NCBI RefSeq assembly: GCF_009727055.1 | Contig: NC_052354.1 | Span: 38,907,739 to 38,971,738 of the forward strand | Reading direction: 5' to 3' | From: Benincasa hispida | Lineage: Eukaryota; Streptophyta; Magnoliopsida; Cucurbitales; Cucurbitaceae | Length of the DNA stretch: 64,000 nt | Shown here: positions 47,575-57,062 of the stretch, one piece after another | Position numbering within the stretch: the first letter of the stretch is position 1 | Layout: every line of letters begins with the position of its first letter | Notes under the pieces: generated by a model | Seen by the model: the letters and a program-made list of their open reading frames with translations, nothing else | What the model was told of the DNA's origin: nothing | Databases searched by the model: none | Position numbers and translations under genes: made by a program

Positions 47575-48762
47575 GAAAATAGAAGTAGTTATTCTCTACT
47601 AGTCGGTCTAGCATTTGATCAAAGAAAGGTAAAGGGAAATGATCCTTCTTCGTCGCCGCATTAAGCTTCCAGTAGTCCATACAAATCTGCCAGCCATTGA
47701 TGGTCCGCATGGATATTAACTCATTATTTGTGTTTGGGACGACCATCATTCCGCCCTTCTTGGGAATGCATTACACAGGGAAAACCCACGTGCCATCGGC
47801 GATCGAGTATATGATGCCGGCGTCCAACCATTTAATGATCTCCTTTTTTACAACCTCCTTCATCGCAGGGTTCAGTCTGTGTTGAGGTTCGATAGAGACT
47901 TTCTGGTTGTTTTCGAGCCAAATTCTTGCATGTAGTATGTTGGGCTAATTTCTCTTATATCTGCTAGCTTCCACCCGATTGCTTTTATATACTTCTTCAA
48001 AATAATGAGCAATGAATTTTCTTGTTCTTCTGGTAGCGCAGAGGATATTATCACCGGCAAGCTTTCATTTTGCCCAAGGAAAACATATTTCAAATGACTT
48101 GGCAAAGTTTTCAGCTCCAAGGTAGGTGGTTGTTCTAAGGAAGGTTTCTGTGTTCTTCTCTCTTCATTCAAATTCAACTTTTCTTCATTGTTTACCGTCT
48201 CCATGATTACATGGTAGGTTTCTACAGATGTTGTCGCATCCTTTCTTTCATCTTCTTCTTCGGACTCCGATTCTTCATCGCAACTGTGTTCATTGTCAGA
48301 TTCTGATAGGTCTTCATCTTCTGGATACTTCATCACTTTGATGCTGAGCTTCTTCCCATTGATGCTCATCGTGATCTCTCCTTTGTGCATATCAATTTGA
48401 GCACGACCAGTAGATAAAAATGGTCGTCCCAATATGATAGGAACATCTTTGTCCGCCTCATAATCTAGAATGATGAAGTCTGCCGGTAGAATGAATTTAT
48501 CAATTGTGACCAAGACATCCTTCAACTTTCCTTCAGGGTGTACTAGGGACTTGTCTGCAAGTTGGAGAGTCACCATCGTGAGCGTCAGCTGTCCCTCATT
48601 CAACTGTTTGAAGATTGAAAGGGGCATTAAATTTATGCTGGCCCTAAGATCGTATAATACTTGACCGATGTAGATCCCGCCAATTGAGTAGGGTATCGTA
48701 AAGCTGTGTGGGTCGCGCATCTTCGGTGGGATTATAACGTTTGATTTTTGTGTTAATGCCAC
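47564..48762 (-). pseudogene. Protease and N-terminal reverse transcriptase of element C
   Basis: A 296-codon frame (47872-48762) contains the protease: IGGIYIGQVLYDLRASINLM, in which the Asp is kept but the Gly of the LGAS motif is Arg, then VPIILGRPFLSTGRAQIDMH and an acidic linker. The reverse transcriptase start SHLKYVFLGQNESLPVIISS follows. A second piece (47564-47749) has GWQICMDYWKLNAATKKDHF and PLPFFDQMLDRL. One frame change near 47872 and others separate these. Confidence 0.9.
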
Positions 48763-49100
48763 CTAGTGAATTTTCCTGTACTTCTTTTCTTTGACACCAT
48801 ATCCTTAAAAAACTTGGCATATTTCGACATTTTCTCTCTGTAAATGGAATATTGATATGTAGTTCACATTTGCGGCTCTTTCTTTCGATTGTTCCGCCAT
48901 TATGGGAGTTCTTCCTTGTTGTCGGCAGTTGTCTCTCTGTCTTCTTCGAAATGTTCTTTCGATCTCTGGATCGTAGTTGGGCTTAGGAGCGTATCCTTCG
49001 CTAATGCAACACCTGCTTCTTCCCTTACTGAAGGAATGACAATGCATAAAGGTCGAAAGCTGCAAAGAAAATCAAAGAGGTTTTCTATTAGTGCAATATA
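48763..49100 (-). pseudogene. gag start of element C with a large gag deletion
   Basis: The minus strand begins with YAPKPNYDPEIERTFRRRQR, as in Athila-type gag N-termini, and MAEQSKERAANVN. At about 48863 it jumps to the middle of the pre-protease region. Compared with element E, sequence equivalent to about 5190-6747 (1.5 kb, almost all of gag) is missing. Confidence 0.85.
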
Positions 49101-49111
49101 TAGTGCCGTAG

Positions 49112-49129
49112 TCCCCGACAACGGCGCCA
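49112..49129 (-). promoter_or_regulatory. Primer binding site of element C
   Basis: The minus strand reads TGGCGCCGTTGTCGGGGA just inside the 5' LTR, the same form as in elements E and B. Confidence 0.8.
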
Positions 49130-49135
49130 AAAACT

Positions 49136-50760
49136 TGATGCGTGGTAATTATGATGTGATTTTGTGGTGATGTGTGTTATGCGGTAATCATGCAAGTTTT
49201 CCTAACAAGACCCAAGTATAAGCCTTATTAGATTTCCTGGTAAGTCTAGGGTCGAACATAGGGACTACTAAGTAAATATGCGACAGTCACTTTGATTCAC
49301 TTGTGTAGTAAAAACAAATGAAGTGGGTAGTGTTTGAGTAAGAGTTTTCCTATGTGACGGAGTTGAACGCAGAGTTGATGAAATCATAGAGTTACAATGA
49401 GTATGCAATGAAGGAGTTGAGAAGGGATTTAGCTAACACTTCCTAAGATTACGCACAAGTTATACGATCATACTACACACAAATAACAACACGTCATTTC
49501 TCAATGTGGAATGCCATAATTCCTGTTTCTAGGACACATCCGATATGTATACGAAAAATTCGATAGGACTTATGTCTAAGCCTCTATGTTTATCTAAGCG
49601 ATGATAAATGATGCACACATAAAACAAGGTGACCACATACAATCATTCCTATTTCTATGGCGCATGCAATGTGTAAATAGCAATAGAACTTATGTCTAAG
49701 TTTCTATTTCTTGCTTATGCGATTCTAATCTGACTCTCTCAAGCCTAGATTCTAATATGAATCTCTCAAGTCTAGATTCTATCTTTAGACTTCTCTCTCA
49801 AGTATATCTAAAGGGTGAATGATGCATGCATAAGACAAAATGATTGCATAAAATGTAAATCTTAAGTCATGCTAGCTAAGTACTTCTCAACCCATTCAGA
49901 AATTTAGCTACTCATGCGAAGTATGGAGAGAATGAATATAGATTGAAATGAGATTTCTATTTTCTGTAAATAAAGTACTAAATACAAAATATCAGATAAA
50001 ATTGAGATATAAGAATCCCGGTAAGCAATGTCTTGCTTCCCGTGGCCTTTTACACTGTTCTTTTTCACTCCAACTCTATTATAGATGTGTATTCTTGTTC
50101 TCGCAAGTGTTGGCCCTCTCTCCTTTGTAACGCTTTCTGGCAGTCTCTCGATCTGTCTGGGAATGATCCCTCGGCTTCCTCGTCTCCATCTTCTAAGTAT
50201 ATCTACGAGTATGTGCGTGAATAGACTAACTAACTCTCTAACTCCTAACTTATTTACACTGGTGGCCTTTGGTATTTATAGAGTTCAACGTGAAGCAGCC
50301 TTTCTTGCTAATGATTGCAATGATGGGCGGTCATTAATTCCTCTGCTCTGATGCACCGATTAATGGTCAACGAAAGTTGAGTGTACTCGCTACAGTGTGG
50401 CTTTAACGGCTTGTCAACTAAATTCCGATTCGACCTTTATCAGCTTTTCGTCCCATCGTGATTTATTATGCTGTCACCTTGATGCACAGTCTTTATGTGG
50501 CCACCTTTTTAAGAAGCTTCTCACGATCACAATCTTCAAGCGTGTTGACGCCTTGTTCCTTTGGATCGCAATTGCCCTTGCCCCATCACATTTTTCCTGC
50601 ACAAAATAAGTATATTAATCGCTTTTATGCGATGAGCGCTTGCGATCGCAATTCCTATCAGTTTAGCGCTTTCGAACATAATATTGCTTATTTTGCCATC
50701 ACATTCTCTCATTGTTTTACTTATTTGAGCTATAATAACTTGTATTTCTACCAGTTATCA
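49136..50760 (-). repeat. 5' LTR of element C
   Basis: Runs from TGATGCGTGG to CCAGTTATCA on the plus strand (1625 bp). The minus strand has TATAAATACC near 50275 as the likely TATA region. Confidence 0.93.
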
Positions 50761-50765
50761 TTACG

Positions 50766-50951
50766 CGATCGTTTAATTTTTGTTTAGATAAATTTGTGCT
50801 AAATTTGTAGAATACAATTAGTGTTGTACATTTAATTATGCAAATAAATAACTAAGCGATCGTTTAGATAAATTTGTGCTAAAATTACATATTGTACAGT
50901 ACAATTGGTGTTGTACAGAATATAAATAACTAAGCGATCGTTTAGATAAAT
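50766..50951 (-). repeat. 22-bp CGATCG repeat array, intron part II
   Basis: Continuation of 40045-40511 after element C, with a longer spacing: a block containing TAAGCGATCGTTTAGATAAA and TTGTGCTAAA recurs at about 50770, 50855 and 50933. Confidence 0.85.
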
Positions 50952-51068
50952 TTAGATGACTGTTATATCATTTTTTACTTTCAGATCTTTCATATAACCA
51001 CCAACATAATTTCTTCCGGACTCATCCCAGTCCCCACCAAATCGTACAAAGATGCGTAGTAATGCCAT
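50952..51068 (-). pseudogene. First exon of the MULE gene
   Basis: A frame of 38 codons: MALLRIFVRFGGDWDESGRN, then YVGGYMKDLKVKNDITVI, stop at 50952-50954. This is the opening of MULE transposases as I know them (a beta-rich start with a GG-W motif followed by YEGG-like YVGG). A splice donor inside the last codons is likely, because the protein should continue at 27613. It is isolated on both sides by the CGATCG arrays and is too short to stand out as an open frame. Confidence 0.6.
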
Positions 51069-51104
51069 TGATCTACAATTGGATAAACAAATCATTGATA
51101 AGTG

Positions 51105-51590
51105 AACGATCATGTATAAATTACTAAGCAATCGTGTATAACTTACTAAGCGATCGTGTATAACTTACTAAGTGATCGTGTATAGATTACTAAGCGATCG
51201 TGTATAAATTACTAAGCGATCGTGTATAATTTACTAAGTGATCGTGTATAAATTACTAAGCGATCTTGGATAGTTTACTAAGCGATTGTGTGCGATCGTG
51301 TATAATTTACTAAACGATCACATAGTAATTTACTAAATAAAATATTCCCGAATGACGCATTAAATGATCGTGTATAATTACTAAACAATCGCATAGTAAT
51401 TTACTAAACGATTGTGTGCAATCGTGTATAATTATTAAACGATCGCATAGTAATTTATTAAACGATTATGTGCGATCGTGTATATTTACTAAACTATCGT
51501 GAATAATTTACTAAGCGATTGTGTGCGATCTTGTATAATTACTAAACGATCGCATAGTTTACTAAGCGATCGTGTGCGATTAATGCGGCA
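51105..51590 (-). repeat. 22-bp CGATCG repeat array, upstream of the MULE gene
   Basis: The unit ACTAAGCGATCGTGTATAAATT (22 bp) recurs in near-perfect register from 51112 to about 51290, then in more varied form (AAACGATCGCATAGTAATTT alternating) to 51585. A block ACTAAATAAAATATTCCC occurs twice (about 51336 and 51606). Confidence 0.9.
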
Positions 51591-51599
51591 TACGGGGAA

Positions 51600-51780
51600 A
51601 AGAAACTAAATAAAATATTCCCAAATGACCGATTGAACCCTCGACCTCTTGTTTAAATTTTGTCATCTATTTAGGTCGAGAGTTGAACCCTCGACTTCTT
51701 CTTGATTTTGTCGTCTCCTTTAATTTCCTTTAGGTCAAGGGTCAACCCTCGACCTCTTCTTTAATTTTTGGTCGAGGATT
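51600..51780. repeat. GGTCGAG repeats, right subterminal part of the MULE
   Basis: AACCCTCGACCTCTT-like units recur three times (about 51642, 51692, 51752), interleaved with inverted GGTCGAG words, and mirror the palindrome near the left end. Confidence 0.75.
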
Positions 51781-51799
51781 CAATATTTTACACAATATC

Positions 51800-51909
51800 T
51801 CCACCCTCGAAAACTCCAAAACAACCATAAATTTGTAAATAGTTTTAGAAACACTATATTTTCCTAAATTGTTTTCCTAATCACAATATTAAAAAAAAAA
51901 AAAAAATCC
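51800..51909. repeat. Right terminal inverted repeat of the MULE
   Basis: Reverse complement of the left terminal repeat. It ends in an A-run followed by TCC and then the target duplication AAATTAAAA. Confidence 0.75.
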
Positions 51910-52054
51910 AAATTAAAACCTCATTACCTTGCTTTTTTAAAAAAATCATAAAATCTAAAAGTCCTTTCCACTCTGCTTCCCTCGCCCCTTAGACTCTCTT
52001 TGTTGTGCACCTCACCGAAAGGAAACAAGCAGCACAGCAGGTGAAACGTCTCAC

Positions 52055-52250
52055 TCTCAAACGTCAGACCCATTCGATTTCTCACTCTCAGAAGTCAGAC
52101 CCATTTGATTTCTCTCCCTTAGACCCTATTTGTCGTGCACCTCACAAACCCATTCGATTTCTCTCCCTTAGACCCTATTTGTCGTGCATCTCACACACCC
52201 ATTCGATTTCTCACTCTCAGACCCTCTTTTCCGTGCACCTCAACCACTGC
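52055..52250 (+). repeat. Minisatellite of about 49 bp upstream of the hAT transposase
   Basis: Units with CCCATTCGATTTCTC, then TTAGACCCTATTTGTCGTGC and ACCTCACA recur four times with point changes. It lies in the putative 5' leader of the hAT gene. Confidence 0.85.
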
Positions 52251-52713
52251 TTGGTCGTCGGCGGTTGCTACTTGCTCGTCAACCGCCGCTGTTGATCAAT
52301 TCTTCTTCTTCCTGCTCGGCGTCGCTGCTCAACTCCAGTCCAAACCTTTTTTCACTTCTTGTCGGCGCCAATAGTACCACTTCACTATCAAGTATGTATT
52401 ATTATTTTTAAATGTTAGGATGAAACTCTTACCCCGTGGTATTTATCCATAGTAACTTATTTTGGAGTAATACCCACTGTCCATGCCACCATGTCCATGT
52501 TATGGGGAGTAATACCCATTGTTTACCAATATTCTTGAGTAGTACCCACTGTGCATGTATTATTATTTTTATTTGTTTACCCACCGTCGTTTTGATGGAG
52601 TCATCAGACATTTTATTTGTTTTTTTTACCCACCGCCTAATCCTCGAAGTTCATATATTTGTTTTCATTCTTTAAATCTATTATATTTTTTTTCTTCTTC
52701 GTTAAATATTAGG

Positions 52714-52962
52714 ATGTCATCTATGAACAGTAGTTATTGTCCATCATCATGGAATTCTAGCCTCATCGAAGATTATTCAAAACCATTATGGCAATATGTG
52801 ACTAAGATTAAAAAGTTGAGTGATAGAGGTGAAAATTTTTCATGGAATGCAACTTTTGGCATGTCACAAAAAAGACCTCATATACGAGTTAGAGCTCATT
52901 TGTTGAAGATTAATGGTCAAGGATTTGGGCCATGTCTAAAGGTCACTCCCAAAAATATATAG
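52714..52962 (+). pseudogene. hAT transposase, N-terminal BED-type segment
   Basis: The frame MSSMNSSYCPSSWNSS... contains PLWQYVTKIKKL and then FSWNATFGMSQK, HIRVRAHLLKINGQGFGPC. This is the position and spacing of a BED zinc finger, but the first two zinc-binding Cys are Trp and Thr here. The 83-codon frame ends at 52962; the protein continues after a frameshift in the next piece. It was probably once the DNA-binding end of the transposase. Confidence 0.75.
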
Positions 52963-53579
52963 TGGATATGCTAAAATTAGAAGATGAAGCAAAAATCCGA
53001 ATGGAAAGAAAGACTCTTAAAAATGTTCCTTTGCCACCTAGATCAAAATCATCTTCAGTCATATCAATTAGTGGAGTGAATGTGAGTAATTCTCCCAAGT
53101 TTGACTTAGATAACAAGAAAAGAAAGAGCGATGTACTAGAAAAATCATTCAACAAGACTGCACGAGAACAATTGGATGCACTTAATGCTTGGATGTTTTA
53201 TTTTGCGAGCTTACCATTTCATTTAGCAAGGAATCCATATTTTATAAATGCATTTACTTATGTTGCAAACAATCCCTTGTCGGGATATGTGCCTCCCAGT
53301 TATAATATGTTGAAGACCAGTCTACTGCAAAAAGAAAAGGTAATTGAAAGATTATTGATACCTGTTAAAGGTGAATGGCGGAAAAAAGGAGTGAGTATTG
53401 TAAGTGACGGATGGGGTGACTCACAAAGGAGGCTGTTGATTAACTTCATAGCCATTTCTGATGACAAGCAAATGTTTCTAAGGTCAGTAGATTGCTCAGG
53501 TGAAATCAAGGATAAGTACTTCATCGCAAATTTAATGAAGTGTTTAACGAAGTTGATCATGAGAATGTTGTTCAAGTGA
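52963..53579 (+). pseudogene. hAT transposase, DUF659 segment
   Basis: It follows the BED piece in another frame: a basic linker, then AWMFYFASLPFHLARNPYFI, GYVPPSYNMLKTSLL and the block KKGVSIVSDGWGDSQRRLLI-NFIAIS, which are the DUF659 hallmarks of plant hAT transposases, including the first catalytic Asp in SDGW. The frame is lost at about 53540. Confidence 0.88.
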
Positions 53580-54286
53580 TAACAGATAATGCTCCCAACT
53601 GCAAAGGTGTAAGACAAATTATCGAAGCACAATTTTCGACAATTATATGGACACCATGCGTAGTTCATACGCTAAATCTTGCCTTGAAAAACATACACAT
53701 TACCAAGAATGTTGAAAATAATCAACTTGTTTATGGAGAGTGCAGTTGGATTTCTGATATTACTGGGGACGTCGTGGTATTGAAATTTTTTTTCATGAAT
53801 CATTCCATGTGGCTCACTATGTTTAATGAATTTGTGCCTCTTAAATTGCTTTCAGTAGCTTAAACACATTTTGCATCTGTTATCATTGTGCTTGAAAGGT
53901 TTAAGCTTATTAAAGGCGGCTTACAAGCTATGATCATCAGTGATGCATGGGCAAGTTATACAGAAGATGACATAGTAAAGGCGAGGCATGTAAAGGAATT
54001 GGTTCTCGACAACATATGGTGGGGGAAAATTAATTATATTTTGTCATTAACTTCACTTATATACAACATGATTAGAGCTTGTGATACAGACACTCCTTAT
54101 TTACATTTGGTGTATGACATGTGGGATACAATGATTAAAAAAGTGAAGATAGTGATATATAAACACGAAGGACACGACCAAGTGAATTATCTTCTTTCTG
54201 TGGTATATAACATTCTCATTGATCGTTGGAACAAGAATAGTACTCCACTTCATTGTTTAGCACTTTCTTTGAATCCAAGGTATTAG
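53540..54286 (+). pseudogene. hAT transposase, catalytic core
   Basis: After a one-base shift: NEVDHENVVQVITDNAPNCK with the second catalytic Asp (TDNA), then IIWTPCVVHTLNLALKNIHI with the conserved CxxH. A stop follows at about 53863. From 53888 the next frame continues LERFKLIKGGLQAMIISDAW, MWDTMIKKVKIVIY and HCLALSLNPRY, where a GTATTAG donor (about 54282) opens an intron. Confidence 0.88.
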
Positions 54287-54378
54287 ATTAATATCTTTTT
54301 AATTTTTATCCTTAGTCTAAGCTTATAGTTCATACTTTTTTTTTTTAAGTTTAACATTATTTTTTAACTTATATATAG

Positions 54379-54914
54379 ATATTATAGTGAAGAATGAATT
54401 ACAGAAGACCCTAATCGAGTGGCTCCACATCAAGATGTGGAACTAACTAAAGAGAGAACAAAGTGTCTAAAAAGATAATTTAGTAGCCCTGAGGATCATG
54501 CAAAAGTAAATGTAGAATTTGCTAAATTTTCTACAAAAATTGGAAATTTTTCTGATTGTGATTCCATATTTGAGAGGTACACTATAGATCCTACAAGTTG
54601 GCAGACAACTCATGGTGTCTATGCCCCAATACTTTAAAAGATTGCTTTTAAAGTTTTTGAGCAACCATCATCCTCTTCATGTTGTGAAAGAAATTGGAGC
54701 ACATATTCTTTTATAACTCAATGAAGAGGAACAAAATGACACCTTAACGTGCAGAAGATTTGGTATTTATCCATAGCAACCTTTGTCTTTTGTCCAAAAG
54801 AACTCCAGAATATTCAAGAGGAGAGACCAAGTCATGGGATATTGCTGGAGATGCTTTTGATTCTTTTGAAGATGTCGGCATGCTTGGCGTAGCTAATTTT
54901 TCTTTGGATGATCC
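54379..54914 (+). pseudogene. hAT transposase, C-terminal dimerisation domain
   Basis: After an ATATATAG acceptor (54371-54378) the sequence runs YYSEE, stop, TEDPNRVAPHQDVELTKERT and PTSWQTTHG. It then gives the hAT dimerisation blocks EQPSSSSCCERNWSTYSF and LVFIHSN-like VFIHSNLCLLSKRTPEYSRG, ending DSFEDVGMLGVANFSLDD at the solo LTR insertion. Several stops are present. Confidence 0.85.
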
Positions 54915-56458
54915 TGTTGGGAATATGCTAAAACTCGCAGTTCGTGTTAAACATTCTATTTATCAATAATAATGACTTGTTGATTTTGCATCTTATTATG
55001 GAAATCTAGTAAATGCATCCTTGGCTATAGTTTGAATACTGTAACTTTATGTAGTGACATAAACAAGATCAAGTTGACAGTATATAACCTAAATGGTCTA
55101 ATAGGTATATGGATGAAATTGGGTATCTCATCCTGGTAACACTATTGGATGCGACCCACTCTATAGTTGTTACAAGAAGTTGTAAGGTGCTACAAACGAT
55201 GTGATCCACAAATCGTTTATGTTGAGACATGTGTGTGGGGGCATCTGATGCAATGAGTTTGCATATAGACTGGACCACGAAAATAATCATTTTTCTTTAT
55301 AACGACCGTTTACTGTTAAAACTGACTATTTCATTTATCATATAACCTAGGATAACTCAATCTTAATCCTAAGCTAGTTATGAACTCCTGTTTGTTCGGG
55401 ATTATCCTTTGATCTACAAACGGTGAGAGTAATTCAACAGCACTTCTCAATAAGCTTACCATTTTGGGGATAAGACCAGATGAATAGCTGGGGACATAGC
55501 TTTGCAAGAAGGAATTTACTCCTACCCCATTTAGGGTTAGCAGATAAGTTGTTCTCTTAAGTACTAATTCCAGGTCTTGAACAATTGGGGCCCGCCTTCT
55601 TATGATTGAGAAAGGATTTGATCCATAGAGATTATGATAGAGAAATGATTTGATTCATAGGATTTGATTCCAAGTCTTGAACAACCGGGGTCCCGCTTCT
55701 CGTAAATGGTTAAGCTTTAGAGTAGCTTGAGAAATTAACTTGAAACGTTCAAAGTAATCGGAATAGGAGAATATATATTTAAATATATGAAGATGATGAT
55801 TGTGCAAAAATTAATTTAATATTTAATATTAAATTATTAATTAATTTATGAGATTAATTTTAGAAAATCATTTTTCAGTTTTATCAAATCAAAAATGGTT
55901 TTTGAAATCAATTTTGATTTTAAAATAAAATTGAAAAATCTGTTTTGCATGTCTTCAAAATAGAAAATGTTGTTTTTCCATTATCATCTTCTTCATACTC
56001 ACACAAAGCCCATTTTCTTCTCTTCATTAATACTCCAAGCATGAGCTGCAAGCCATGCAATTCACTTCTTTGCATGTTCATCTGCAATAAATAAAGAAGT
56101 TTGGAGTGATTTGAGAGAGGTTAATACAGAAATTTTGAGAGAAAATTTCAGAGAGAAGAAAGTGTTCTTCAAAGTGAGCTGTTGTGAGTTCTTCACTGTT
56201 CTTTATTGATTCAAGCTGTTCTTGAGTCCCACAACTCTGTCTAAAGTTCCAAGAGGATAGTGGGAAAAATCTTGAGGTGGTTCACAGTGATCTTTGGTGA
56301 AGACTACTGCTGTACAATCAAGTTCTTGGAGAGTTTTTCAAAGGTATGATCTTAAAACCCTCTTTTTAGATGAGCATGCTTTAGTTTCTGCCAAAATTAG
56401 TGAATTTGAATGCTTATGGATCCTTTGATACTTTGCTACATGTTATCTAACTCTTACA
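54915..56458. mobile_element. Solo LTR 2 (TGTTGGG family), in the hAT gene
   Basis: Begins TGTTGGGAATATGC, ends CTAACTCTTACA (1544 bp), flanked by GATCC on both sides (54910-54914 and 56459-56463). Removing it rejoins the hAT C-terminus in frame. Confidence 0.93.
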
Positions 56459-56530
56459 GATCCAGAGTTAGAGGTTGAAATTATTAACAAGGATGATGGT
56501 GATAAGGATGAAGATGTTATTGAGATTTGA
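56459..56530 (+). pseudogene. hAT transposase, last codons
   Basis: Continues the interrupted C-terminus with PELEVEIINKDDGDKDEDVI and E-I, stop at about 56527-56529. The acidic tail after the dimerisation domain is normal for the family. Confidence 0.8.
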
Positions 56531-56857
56531 AATTACTACGGTCTATTTCCTTTCATTTTCTATTGACTATTGAGAGCTTTGTTAGGTTGAATGTTGGACA
56601 ACGCATTTTGCTGATTTGTACATCTACAAACTATAATAGTCTTGATTAATTGATTTGACAGTTGATATTTTATGCTTTTTTTAGTGAAAGACATTTAGTA
56701 TTTTTTTGTTAAATTTACATATATTATAAAAAAAATAATTAAAAAAATAACGTATCCCCAACGTGTCCATATCCCAGTATTTCAAAAATTGGTGTATCAC
56801 CGTGTCCTATCGTATCTATGTCCGTATCCTGTATCCGTGGCCGTGCTTCTTATATTT

Positions 56858-57062
56858 TTATAATATATTTTATACTCAATTAAAATAACTATTATTTTTC
56901 CTCATTCAACTTCCAAAATTTTTATTAATATTTTTTATGACTCGTTTAAAAAAAATAAAACTCTCTTATTCATAAGTTAAAGTTATATTATTAAAATGTT
57001 ATAATTAAGTTCATTTTTTAAACTTTACGCAACACATGTAATGCACGTAATATCAAACTAAT
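56858..57062 (+). repeat. Dispersed AT-rich repeat, copy 2, right end
   Basis: CAACACATGTAATGCACGTAAT and a CTAAT end (57058-57062) resemble the right end of copy 1 (15973-16007). It would complete the copy begun at 23385 if the hAT nest is removed. Confidence 0.4.

Larger units (their letters stand above)
40512..50760 (-). mobile_element. Element C: defective Athila-type Ty3/gypsy retrotransposon
   Basis: It is flanked by TTACG on both sides (40507-40511 and 50761-50765). The right LTR (49136-50760) is the 5' LTR; the left LTR (40512-43886) is the 3' LTR and contains solo LTR D. The primer site (49112-49129) and polypurine tract (43887-43901) are intact. The minus strand has pol order protease, reverse transcriptase, RNase H, integrase. 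Gag is almost wholly deleted, and the active sites of protease, reverse transcriptase and integrase are each altered. Same family as element E. Confidence 0.95.
24797..51909 (-). mobile_element. Mutator-like element (MULE) with plant mobile domain gene
   Basis: It is flanked by AAATTAAAA on both sides (24788-24796 and 51910-51918), a perfect 9-bp duplication, the size expected for Mutator. The left end starts GGGAAAATT; the right end, read inward, starts GGATTTTTT. The next 100 bases on each side align as inverted repeats. The net length, after removing the solo LTR (28907-30713), element B (30791-39892) and element C (40512-50760) with their duplications, is about 5.94 kb. The minus-strand gene has a first exon at 50952-51068, a main exon at 26323-27613 and further exons to 25136. 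The gene is broken. Confidence 0.88.
24585..56849 (+). mobile_element. hAT transposon, outer element of the nest
   Basis: The ends are GAAGCACAGACAC (left) and, on the opposite strand, GAAGCACGGCCAC (right), an inverted terminal repeat with two mismatches. Flanks are TTATCTAT (24577-24584) and TTATATTT (56850-56857), an 8-bp duplication matching at 6 of 8, the size expected for hAT elements. Both subterminal regions carry GACACG-type words typical of this family. The gross length is 32265 bp. Subtracting the MULE with its duplication and the solo LTR at 54915 leaves about 3.6 kb, a normal hAT length. The transposase remnant lies at 52714-56530 on the plus strand. Confidence 0.75.
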
